Source: Bacillota bacterium (lineage in GTDB: Bacteria > Bacillota > Clostridia > Acetivibrionales > DTU013). From it: a stretch of 64,000 bases of DNA. This document shows positions 26,099 to 34,022 of this stretch, one piece after another. The translations under genes and the position numbers were made by a program. The stretch covers positions 1 to 64,000 of the forward strand of contig JAEYOP010000017.1 of NCBI GenBank assembly GCA_023411575.1, written 5' to 3'. Within the stretch, counting starts at the first letter, position 1. Each line of letters starts with the position of its first letter. The notes under the pieces were generated by a model. It saw only the letters and a list, made by a program, of their open reading frames with translations, ran no database searches and was not told the DNA's origin.

Positions 26099-26128
26099 AT
26101 TATAGCATTTTCGCAGCGGCGCGGTCAA
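26099..26128 (-). promoter_or_regulatory. Promoter of the hypB operon
   Basis: The - strand reads TTGACC (26128-26123), an 18-base spacer and TATAAT (26104-26099). The leader to hypB is about 65 bases. Confidence 0.65.
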
Positions 26129-26174
26129 TCAACCGTTTTTTAAAAAAACCTTGCCCCAGATTGCAATTTATACA

Positions 26175-26203
26175 TTGTAAGCCTGCAGAATGGGTGATAG
26201 AAT
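26175..26203 (+). promoter_or_regulatory. Promoter of the peptide importer operon
   Basis: TTGTAA (26175-26180), a 17-base spacer and TAGAAT (26198-26203). It is divergent from the hypB promoter, 46 bases away. A GAGGAGG site lies before the ATG at 26256. Confidence 0.65.
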
Positions 26204-26255
26204 GAATAAGACGCTATTTACATAAAATAAATCAAAAAGAGGAGGATTCATTAGT

Positions 26256-27806
26256 ATGAGGAACATGAAGAGAACAGCATTACTCGTTCTGGTAGTCATT
26301 TTTGCACTGTCCAGCCTGACGGCATGCACAGTCGGCAAAAGCGCAGACCGGGCGAAGGACACGATCATCTATGCGCAGGGCGCCGACCCGAGGGGACTGG
26401 ATCCGGCACTGGTGGACGACGGTGAATCCGCAAAAATTATGGTCAACATTTACGAAGGTCTTCTGAAGTACAACAAGGATTCCACAGCAGTGGAGCCCAG
26501 TCTTGCAGAAAGCTGGGACGTCAGCCCTGACGGACTTTCCTACACCTTCCATCTGAAAAAAGGCGTCAAATTCCAGGATGGCACGGCTTTCAACGCCGAT
26601 GCGGTTAAATTCAACATCGACCGCCAGCTGGCTCCGAAGGTAACGGAAGATATGTCCTATGCGGGCTTCGTATTCGGCTCCGTAAAGGATGTTGAAGTCG
26701 TAGACGAAAATACGGTCAAAATCAATATGACCAGCGCAAGCACCCCGTTCCTGAACAATCTTGCCATGTGCCTGGGCGCACCGATCGTCAGCCCGAAGGC
26801 ACTCCAGGACAACAGCAACAACGTCAACGAGCATCCGGTCGGCACAGGCCCCTACTCTTTCGTCAGCTGGACGAAGGGCCAGAACGTCGTCCTGAAGCGT
26901 TTTGACGACTACTGGGGAACCAAGGCCATAACCACGAACGTCATCTTCAAGTTCATTTCCGACAACTCCGCAAGAGTCGTTGCTTTGAATAACGGAGAAG
27001 CAGACATCATAGACGGAATCGACGCCACGGTCGTTCAGCAGATCGAATCCTCCGGCAACAAGATTTATCAGGCTCCGGGCATGAACATCAACTATATGGC
27101 TTACAATACCACAAGGAAGCCCTTTGATGATGCTAACGTCCGCAAGGCCATTTCCCAGGCGATCAACGTTCCCGAGCTTGTAAAGAGCCTGTACCAGGGT
27201 TACGCAGAACCTGCAACCTCTGTTCTCCCCACCTTTATGCCGGGCTTCGACACCAGCATACAGCAGGCCGCTTTTGATCTGGAAGCTTCCAAAGCCGCTC
27301 TTGCCAAAGCAGGCCTCACTTCGCTGCACATTATAACCTATTCCAACCCTAGGCCTTACAATACGGCAAACGGCCAGGCTCTCGCAGAAGCCATCCAGGG
27401 CTATCTCAAGAATGCAGGCGTAACGGCGACCATCGACGCTTTTGACTGGACCACCTACAAAGAGAAGGTCAAAGCCGGAGATTACGACATCTGCTTCTAC
27501 GGCTGGATCGGCGACAACGGCGACCCGGACAATTTCATGAACCTGATGGCCGACAGTGATCCCTCCATGAACGTCGCCCGCTGGGACTATGCGGATTACA
27601 AGGCATTGATCGCAAAAGGTCTTACGACGCCCAACGGGGATGACCGCAACAAGATCTACACCGACATGGAAAAGATGGCTGCCGAGAATGCCGTATGGCT
27701 GCCGATTTCCCACGCAACGACCCTGGTAGGCTACAGAAGCAACGTGAAGGATTTCAACTACCACATGACCGGTGTTGTCTTCCTCTCCAACGCTACCAAG
27801 GAATAA
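26256..27806 (+). CDS. Oligopeptide-type substrate-binding lipoprotein (SBP family 5)
   Basis: A 516-aa extracellular binding protein of the DppA/OppA/NikA family. The signal peptide ends in the lipobox LTAC, so it is lipid-anchored at C24. The family opening GADPRGLDPALVDDGESAKI and the later YNTTRKPFDDANVRKAISQAI are clear. It is the first gene of a five-gene importer (binding protein, two permeases, two ATPases). Dipeptides, oligopeptides or related small molecules are the likely cargo. Nickel is worth considering because hypB starts just across the divergent promoter, but no NikA-specific feature is visible. Confidence 0.92.
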   Translation: MRNMKRTALLVLVVIFALSSLTACTVGKSADRAKDTIIYAQGADPRGLDPALVDDGESAKIMVNIYEGLLKYNKDSTAVEPSLAESWDVSPDGLSYTFHLKKGVKFQDGTAFNADAVKFNIDRQLAPKVTEDMSYAGFVFGSVKDVEVVDENTVKINMTSASTPFLNNLAMCLGAPIVSPKALQDNSNNVNEHPVGTGPYSFVSWTKGQNVVLKRFDDYWGTKAITTNVIFKFISDNSARVVALNNGEADIIDGIDATVVQQIESSGNKIYQAPGMNINYMAYNTTRKPFDDANVRKAISQAINVPELVKSLYQGYAEPATSVLPTFMPGFDTSIQQAAFDLEASKAALAKAGLTSLHIITYSNPRPYNTANGQALAEAIQGYLKNAGVTATIDAFDWTTYKEKVKAGDYDICFYGWIGDNGDPDNFMNLMADSDPSMNVARWDYADYKALIAKGLTTPNGDDRNKIYTDMEKMAAENAVWLPISHATTLVGYRSNVKDFNYHMTGVVFLSNATKE

Positions 27807-27829
27807 GCACGGTAAATAGAAGCACGAGT

Positions 27830-27856
27830 ACTGCCGGGAGCCTGCCGCTCCCGGCA
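27830..27856 (+). other. Intercistronic stem-loop after the peptide-binding gene
   Basis: A perfect 10-bp stem (27830-27839 with 27847-27856) with a 7-base loop and no T-run after it. Its place between the binding protein and the first permease fits partial termination or mRNA protection, which lets the binding protein be made in excess. Confidence 0.65.
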
Positions 27857-27900
27857 GGCTTATATCTGGCAGGAAACCTTAGCGAAAGGTTGTTTCTAAC

Positions 27901-28917
27901 ATGATCAAGTATATTATCAAGCGCATACTGATGCTGATCCCGGTACTGCTCGGCGTCTCCGTCATCGTCTTTCTGATTATGCGCGTATTCTCCCCCGATC
28001 CCGCTCCCATCGTTCTGGGCCAGCATGCCACCATCGAGGCCGCGGACAAGTGGCGCGAGGCAAACGGACTGAACGATCCGATCCATATCCAGTACCTTCA
28101 TTTCATAACGGGCGCGGTCACGGGCGATTTCGGCACCTCCTATTACACCAAGACCCCCGTGATCAGAGAGATCCTGTCACGGTTTCCCGCTACGATTGAG
28201 CTTGCGATCGCCGCAATTATCCTGGCCTCCCTGATCGGGATCCTGATCGGCGTCATTTCCGCCGTGAAGAAGAATTCCATTTTTGACCACTCCGGAATGG
28301 TGCTTGCCCTGGTCGGCGTTTCCATGCCGATCTTCTGGCTCGGTATCCTGCTGATCATTTTGTTCTCCGGAGTACTGCACCTGCTGCCCTCCGGCGGCAG
28401 GATCGATCCCTTGCTTCAGCCCACCGGCGGCACGGGCTTCTACCTCATCGACACCCTGCTGGCAGGCGACATCGAAGGGTTTATCGATACGGTGATGCAC
28501 CTCATCCTTCCGGCCCTTGCCCTCGGCATGTATTCCATGGCCATCATCACCAGGATGACCCGCTCCAGCATGCTCGACACCTTGAACCAGGACTATATCC
28601 GCACCGCAAGAGCAAAGGGCCTGAAGAAAAGAAAGGTCATCTTCCGCCATGCGCTGCGCAATGCCATGATCCCGGTCACCACGGTAATCGGTCTTCAGCT
28701 CGGTTCCCTCCTGGGCGGCGCCGTTCTTACCGAAACGGTTTTCTCCTGGCCCGGCATCGGGAATTATACGGTCCAGTGCATTCTAAAATCGGATTTTCCA
28801 GTGGTACAGGGGGTTGTTCTTCTCGTCGCCTGTATCTTTGTGTTTATAAACCTCGTCGTGGACATTATCTACGCGTTCCTGGATCCACGGATCAAATTCG
28901 GCAGGAAGGAGGCCTAG
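27901..28917 (+). CDS. ABC importer permease, DppB/OppB type
   Basis: A 338-aa permease with six membrane segments starting KYIIKRILMLIPVLLGVSVIV (shortened here to the first segment). The EAA-like loop is DYIRTARAKGLKKRKVIFRH. The C-terminus IIYAFLDPRIKFG is characteristic of the DppB branch. It pairs with the DppC-type permease that starts 7 bases after its stop. Confidence 0.93.
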   Translation: MIKYIIKRILMLIPVLLGVSVIVFLIMRVFSPDPAPIVLGQHATIEAADKWREANGLNDPIHIQYLHFITGAVTGDFGTSYYTKTPVIREILSRFPATIELAIAAIILASLIGILIGVISAVKKNSIFDHSGMVLALVGVSMPIFWLGILLIILFSGVLHLLPSGGRIDPLLQPTGGTGFYLIDTLLAGDIEGFIDTVMHLILPALALGMYSMAIITRMTRSSMLDTLNQDYIRTARAKGLKKRKVIFRHALRNAMIPVTTVIGLQLGSLLGGAVLTETVFSWPGIGNYTVQCILKSDFPVVQGVVLLVACIFVFINLVVDIIYAFLDPRIKFGRKEA

Positions 28918-28923
28918 CTTGAA

Positions 28924-29838
28924 ATGAAACAGAAAAAGACCGCTTTGCAGGAAATCAATCTTTCGGAAGACGGAGCCGTCCTTCTTGAAAAGCCGGAATC
29001 CCAAATACGGGAAATGTGGGATGCCCTCCGGGAAAATACGGCGGCCGTGGTCGGCCTTTGCACGATCGTATTCCTGGTTCTCATCGCCGCTTTGGGCCCG
29101 CTGATCACGCCCTTCGACCCCAACGCCTCCGACATGACCAAGAGCTTTATCCATCCCAATGCGCAGCATTGGTTCGGCACCGACCAGTTGGGCCGCGACA
29201 TCCTGAGCCGGATCATCGCCGGCGCACGGATTTCCCTGACCGTGGGCCTGAGCGCAGTCGCTATTTCCCTTACGGTCGGCGTACTGTTGGGCTCCATCTC
29301 CGGCTACTTTGGCGGGAGGGCGGATATTCTCATCATGCGGTGTATGGACATGATGCTTGCGATCCCGTCCATCCTGCTTGCCATCGCATTCATGGCCGCC
29401 CTCGGGAAGGGCATCGACAAGGCGGTTATCGCCATAGGCCTTGTCTCCATCCCGGAATACGCCAGAATTGTGCGCGGGAGTATTCTTTCCGTAAAAGAGA
29501 ACGACTACATCCAGGCCGCGCGGGTAATAGGCAATAAAAACAGCAGGATCATTTTTAAACATATTTTGCCGAATGTGCTCTCTTCCATCGTCGTCCGGGC
29601 AACTCTGGGCATCTCTACCGCAGTGCTGGATACCGCCGCCCTCGGCTTCCTGGGCCTCGGGGTTCAGCCGCCCGCGGCGGAATGGGGCGATATGTTGGGC
29701 CGCGCCAGGGGCTTTATCTTCTCCGCGCCTTACACGCTCATATTCCCCGGCATCGCGATTACGATCACAGTATTGGCATTCAATCTTCTGGGCGACGGTC
29801 TGCGCGATGCTCTGGACCCGAAGTCGAGAAAGAATTAA
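28924..29838 (+). CDS. ABC importer permease, DppC/OppC type
   Basis: A 304-aa permease. After a cytoplasmic N-terminus come the TPFDPNA loop and HWFGTDQLGRDILSR, the signature of DppC-type permeases, and the EAA-like loop YIQAARVIGNKNSRIIFKH. The end NLLGDGLRDALDPKSR is typical. It forms the channel with the DppB-type partner. An ATP-binding gene starts 15 bases downstream. Confidence 0.93.
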   Translation: MKQKKTALQEINLSEDGAVLLEKPESQIREMWDALRENTAAVVGLCTIVFLVLIAALGPLITPFDPNASDMTKSFIHPNAQHWFGTDQLGRDILSRIIAGARISLTVGLSAVAISLTVGVLLGSISGYFGGRADILIMRCMDMMLAIPSILLAIAFMAALGKGIDKAVIAIGLVSIPEYARIVRGSILSVKENDYIQAARVIGNKNSRIIFKHILPNVLSSIVVRATLGISTAVLDTAALGFLGLGVQPPAAEWGDMLGRARGFIFSAPYTLIFPGIAITITVLAFNLLGDGLRDALDPKSRKN

Positions 29839-29852
29839 GGTGGTGCGCACAC

Positions 29853-30839
29853 ATGCTGCTTGAAGTGAAAAACCTGAAAACCCATTTTCGAATGAAAAAC
29901 GGCATTGTCAATGCCGTCGACGATATCAGCTTCTCCATCGACAAGGGAAAAATCGTCGCCATCGTCGGCGAATCCGGCTCCGGGAAAAGCGTTACGTCCC
30001 TGTCCATCATGAGCCTGCTCCAGGAATCCGGTTTCATTTCCCAGGGGGAGATCCTTTTTAAAGGCAAGGATCTGCTGAAGCTGAGCGAAGAAGAGATGCG
30101 GGCGGTCCGGGGCGATCAGATCTCCATGATCTTCCAGGAGCCAATGACCTCCCTGAACCCGGTTTACCGCATCAAGGACCAGATTATCGAAAGCATTATG
30201 ACCCATTCGAAGCTTACGAAGCAGGAAGCCATGGAACGTACGGTGCAAATGCTGGAGACCGTCGGAATCCCTTCCGCCAGAAGGCGCGCCGAGGATTATC
30301 CCCATCAGATGAGCGGAGGAATGCGCCAGAGAGTCATGATCGCCATGGCCCTGGTCGGAAATCCGGAGCTTCTGATCGCAGATGAGCCAACGACCGCCCT
30401 TGATGTGACGATACAGGCCCAGATACTGGATTTGCTGTATCAGATGCGGGAGAAATTCCATATGGCGGTGCTGTTGATCACCCATGACCTCGGCGTTGTT
30501 TCCGAGGCGGCCGATCATGTGATCGTCATGTATTGCGGCAAGATAGTGGAGGAAGCGGAGGTCCGGGAGCTTTTCGGCAATCCCCTGCATCCCTACACCC
30601 TCGGGCTGCTTAATTCCATTCCCAGGCTGGAGGATGAAAAGGACGGCCCCCTTTACATGATAAAGGGAATCGTTCCCAACCCTCTGCACATGCCGTCCGG
30701 CTGCCCCTTTTCCGATCGCTGCGACCGGAGCATGGAGCGCTGCCGCAGGGAAATGCCCGAACTGAAGGAAAGGAACGGCGGCCACAAGGTGCGCTGCTTC
30801 CTGTATGAGGACCATCAAGAAGGAGGTGCGGAAAAATGA
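29853..30839 (+). CDS. ABC importer ATPase, DppD/OppD type
   Basis: A 328-aa ATPase. The start at 29853 (MLLEVKNLKTHF) is chosen; the frame is open upstream inside the permease gene. Walker A is GESGSGKS, the signature is QMSGGMRQR and Walker B is LLIADEP. The C-terminal extension has the Cys-rich CPFSDRCDRSMERC stretch of oligopeptide ATPases. It overlaps the next ATPase gene by four bases (ATGA), so the two are translated together as a heterodimer. Confidence 0.94.
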   Translation: MLLEVKNLKTHFRMKNGIVNAVDDISFSIDKGKIVAIVGESGSGKSVTSLSIMSLLQESGFISQGEILFKGKDLLKLSEEEMRAVRGDQISMIFQEPMTSLNPVYRIKDQIIESIMTHSKLTKQEAMERTVQMLETVGIPSARRRAEDYPHQMSGGMRQRVMIAMALVGNPELLIADEPTTALDVTIQAQILDLLYQMREKFHMAVLLITHDLGVVSEAADHVIVMYCGKIVEEAEVRELFGNPLHPYTLGLLNSIPRLEDEKDGPLYMIKGIVPNPLHMPSGCPFSDRCDRSMERCRREMPELKERNGGHKVRCFLYEDHQEGGAEK

Positions 30840-31804
30840 GTGAAGTTCTGGTAGAAATACAAGACCTGAAAAAATATTTTTATCTGGACCATGATTTTTT
30901 CGGACGTCCGACGATGATCCTGAAAGCGGTGGACGGTGTCTCCTTCAGCATAAACAGGCAGGAGACCTTTGGGCTTGTGGGAGAATCGGGCTGTGGTAAA
31001 ACCACCATCGGAAAGATGCTGGTCAACCTGTATACCCCGACCCAGGGGAAAATCCTTTTTGAGGGAACGGACCTGGCCGCCTTGCCGGAAGCAAAACGCC
31101 GCGCATACAGCAAGGACATCCAGCTCATCTTCCAGGACCCCTACGCTTCCCTGAATCCGAGGATGACCATCGGCGACATCATTGCCGAGCCTATTAAAAT
31201 AAACAACCTGCTGCCGAAGGATCAGGTCGAGAAGCGGGTAACTTACCTCCTGGACTGCGTCGGACTGGCAAACCATCAGCGAAACCGCTACCCCCATGAA
31301 TTTTCAGGCGGCCAGCGCCAGCGCGTCGGGATCGCCCGCGCATTGGCGGTGCAGCCCAAGCTGATCGTCTGCGACGAGCCGGTCTCCGCCCTGGACGTTT
31401 CGATCCAGGCCCAGGTCCTGAACCTGCTGGACGAGCTGAAGAAGGAATTCGGCCTCACTTACCTGTTCATTGCCCACGGGCTGAACGTAGTAAAGCATAT
31501 CAGCGACCGCGTAGGGGTCATGTACCTGGGCAAGCTGGTGGAAATCGCGCCGAAGAAGGAGCTGTATACAAATCCCCTTCACCCGTATACCCAGGCTCTC
31601 CTGTCAGCTATTCCCTCTGTCGATCCTACAAGGAAAAAACAGCGGATCATTCTTTCAGGCGACGTCCCAAGCCCCATCAACCTGCCCAACGGCTGCCGCT
31701 TCTGCACCCGCTGCTATAAAAGGTTTGAAGGCTGTGACCGGGAAGAGCCCGTATTGAAGGAAGTCTCTCCAGGCCATTTCGTATCCTGTTTTCTTTATAA
31801 GTAA
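30836..31804 (+). CDS. ABC importer ATPase, DppF/OppF type
   Basis: A 322-aa ATPase and last gene of the importer. Walker A is GESGCGKT, the signature is FSGGQRQR and Walker B is LIVCDEP. The C-terminus has CRFCTRCYKRFEGC. It should form the ATPase pair with the preceding gene product. A terminator follows 30 bases after the stop. Confidence 0.94.
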   Translation: MSEVLVEIQDLKKYFYLDHDFFGRPTMILKAVDGVSFSINRQETFGLVGESGCGKTTIGKMLVNLYTPTQGKILFEGTDLAALPEAKRRAYSKDIQLIFQDPYASLNPRMTIGDIIAEPIKINNLLPKDQVEKRVTYLLDCVGLANHQRNRYPHEFSGGQRQRVGIARALAVQPKLIVCDEPVSALDVSIQAQVLNLLDELKKEFGLTYLFIAHGLNVVKHISDRVGVMYLGKLVEIAPKKELYTNPLHPYTQALLSAIPSVDPTRKKQRIILSGDVPSPINLPNGCRFCTRCYKRFEGCDREEPVLKEVSPGHFVSCFLYK

Positions 31805-31834
31805 ATAAGAAATATGGAATAAGCAGAAATAAGC

Positions 31835-31883
31835 AAAAAGCACCGTTCGCGAAGGGATTCGTCCCCTCATGAGCGGTGTTTTT
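31835..31883 (+). terminator. Terminator of the peptide importer operon
   Basis: A-rich start with CACCG (31841-31845) pairs with CGGTG and TTTTT (31874-31883), with one bulged G. An inner GGGA/TCCC hairpin has a TTCG loop. It faces the end of the glycan locus from the other strand and may work in both directions. Confidence 0.65.
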
Positions 31884-31963
31884 ACTTCCATGCATCCGTC
31901 TATGCAGCGATCTGTGTCCCGGCAGCCGGCGGAATTGGCCGCATGCCTGTCGCCGTAAGCGCG

Positions 31964-32899
31964 TTATGCAAGCTCCATCTCAATCTCAAACTCCAGTACT
32001 TCCCCTTTTTTCAAGGTGTACAGGCCGTTTTCCCGCCGTGCCGTGTTGATGTCGTCATAGTACCCGTTGGTCGGTTCAAGAGCGCAATTATAGTCGCCCC
32101 CGAGGGCTCCCTCTGTGACCCAGAACCCGAGATACGGCAGCTTTTTGTGGTCGAACCGCACAGTCAGTGAAATGTCCTTCGACGGATAATAGGCGCCGCA
32201 TCTCCCTTCCCCGACCATTCCCTTTACATAGTACTTGTTGCAGTTCTTCGAGGCGGCCGGCAGCACCCTGTCCAGCCTGAACGCTGAGCCGTCCGGCGTA
32301 TGGGTGACGGGAAAGGGATGGGTCGTTCCGGCCTTCCCCAGGAATTCATTCTCCAATACATTCAGCACTTCCTCCGTGCCGGCCGGGAAGGCCAGCTGCA
32401 TATCCTCCTCGCAGTTGATCAGGCAATGCATGGCCCATATGCATGGGAAGTCGAAGTCGCCTGTATTCGCGATGCTGTAGCGGATAAGGATGCGGCCCCC
32501 TTTCAGCGCTACGGTTTTGCAGAAACGGTACGGAAGGATTTCGCTTTTGCACGCCAGCACCGCCTGCTCTCCTTCCGTCCTACAGTCAAACGCCAGCCGC
32601 CAGGTCTCTCCGTGATCGGGATACCGGACCTGCCTGCAGTCCACCGATACTTCGCAGGCGTGGATGGTGGGAAAGCAATCGTCAAAGCCCGTTGCTTCGA
32701 ACTTCTTTTCCCCCGGAGGGATCGCGTCCCGTCCGGAGCCGGCCCGCGCCCCGTCCCCCTGGAACAGCAATTCGAATTCCCTGTCCTTCCGGTAAACGGA
32801 AGCAAGCCGGGCTCCCTCGGACGGTAAAATCACCACCCTCAGGCTTTCATTCTCCAGGCATATTGCTTTAAAGCCCTTGAATACGGTTTCCTGAATCAT
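31964..32899 (-). CDS. Aldose-1-epimerase-like protein
   Basis: A 311-aa protein of the galactose mutarotase fold. Start at 32899 (MIQETVFKGF) follows a GGGGGAAG site; the frame continues upstream into the neighbouring gene but lacks a site. Recognisable parts are VVILPSEGARLASVYRK near the start, the GFDDCFPTIHACE stretch, and ALEPTNGYYDDI near the end. The last contains the usual glutamate region. Such proteins flip the anomeric carbon of sugars or bind them. Last gene of the glycan locus, 35 bases after the methyltransferase-like gene. Confidence 0.75.
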   Translation of the reverse strand: MIQETVFKGFKAICLENESLRVVILPSEGARLASVYRKDREFELLFQGDGARAGSGRDAIPPGEKKFEATGFDDCFPTIHACEVSVDCRQVRYPDHGETWRLAFDCRTEGEQAVLACKSEILPYRFCKTVALKGGRILIRYSIANTGDFDFPCIWAMHCLINCEEDMQLAFPAGTEEVLNVLENEFLGKAGTTHPFPVTHTPDGSAFRLDRVLPAASKNCNKYYVKGMVGEGRCGAYYPSKDISLTVRFDHKKLPYLGFWVTEGALGGDYNCALEPTNGYYDDINTARRENGLYTLKKGEVLEFEIEMELA

Positions 32900-32933
32900 A
32901 TAAGAGTTCTTCCCCCTGTCTGCCGCCGTGAAA

Positions 32934-34022
32934 TCACTTTTTCCCGCCGTAAAAACCGGAAAGGAGCGATTCCAGTTCATAATAGTTCCTTTCGGCCGTT
33001 GCCTTGTCAATGTAATTCGGATGAACGACCAGCTTCAGGTCCGGATGCAATACCCGCTTGATCTCCTCCAGCATCTTCTCCGTCTCTCCGGTGAGCTTGA
33101 TATGGGCGTATATTCCGGTTCCCGCCAGGGCGTCCCGCACATCTTCCGGCCGGTTGGGATTGGGGTCCGCCGTCAGGTCGATCTGGCAATCTACGCACAT
33201 GCAGGAAGGGCAATACTCCTTCAGGTATTTCATCATATGGGCCCATCGCCCGCAGGAGTGGATGGCAATGCCTCCGAATTCCCTGCCCAGTTCCTCGTCC
33301 AGTGGGAGGTTGAAGCGGGTGCCCGTATCCGGGGAACCGACGGCAAGGTTGTCGTCGGAGACGGAAATGCCGCTGAAGCCATCGGCGCAAAGCATGATAT
33401 GGCCCGGTTTGAGATAAGCGTTCCCGATGGCCTCCATCTGGGCATAACTGAATTCCACGATCAGGCGGTTGATATCCTTCATGAATTTCATCATGGTTTC
33501 CGGCTCTTCGATGCAGCCTATGTAGGTTTCGCTGGCGTCCAGGATGAGCGATGCCGTATCGTGGGCCGATTGGGTATCGGTCAGGATGATGGGGATGGCG
33601 TCCCCCGTCCTGTTTTTAAAATACCGGATCGCCTCCAGGATCAACTGCGCGATCTCGCTCTTGCGCCAGTCCGGCTTTTCCAGCCCGGCGATCTCGTCCA
33701 CGGTCCTGTATTTGTAATGCACCGCCGGAGCCTCCTGCTCCCGCCAGACGTAATCGCATCCGTAGAAATTGGCGTATACGCCCGTGCCGAACCAGGGCTC
33801 CAGCACCGGCAGGTGGTCGCTGGGCACATCCAGGGAATTCTCGATCACCGTCATATTGCCCAGATAGCTCTCCTCCGGTGTCCGGATATTCCGCCAGATG
33901 TTTCCGGGAGGCGTATGAAAGATCATATAGGGACGCTCCCCGCTCAGGAATTTTTGCGCCTGTATGGCCCTGTCCGCCCTCAGCTTTTCATATTGGCCGA
34001 CAATCTTCATTATATCACTCAT
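32934..34022 (-). CDS. URO-D/MtaA-type methyltransferase homologue
   Basis: A 362-aa protein of the uroporphyrinogen decarboxylase superfamily. It is unlikely to make haem: it lacks the N-terminal R-x-P-V-W-x-M-R-Q signature of HemE. It carries IHSCGRW (H255, C257) and CVDC (C276, C279), resembling the His-Cys-Cys zinc site of the methyltransferase branch (MtaA, CmuA). Those enzymes move methyl groups, often from a corrinoid protein, which is not encoded here. Its ATG overlaps the stop of the GH50-like gene (ATGA), so the two are translated together. A role in handling methylated sugars is possible but unproven. Confidence 0.72.
   Translation of the reverse strand: MSDIMKIVGQYEKLRADRAIQAQKFLSGERPYMIFHTPPGNIWRNIRTPEESYLGNMTVIENSLDVPSDHLPVLEPWFGTGVYANFYGCDYVWREQEAPAVHYKYRTVDEIAGLEKPDWRKSEIAQLILEAIRYFKNRTGDAIPIILTDTQSAHDTASLILDASETYIGCIEEPETMMKFMKDINRLIVEFSYAQMEAIGNAYLKPGHIMLCADGFSGISVSDDNLAVGSPDTGTRFNLPLDEELGREFGGIAIHSCGRWAHMMKYLKEYCPSCMCVDCQIDLTADPNPNRPEDVRDALAGTGIYAHIKLTGETEKMLEEIKRVLHPDLKLVVHPNYIDKATAERNYYELESLLSGFYGGKK

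Noticed and set aside
32934..34022. Uroporphyrinogen decarboxylase (HemE) of haem synthesis
   Set aside because: The HemE N-terminal signature is missing, the protein has the Cys/His features of the methyltransferase branch, and no other haem gene is near.
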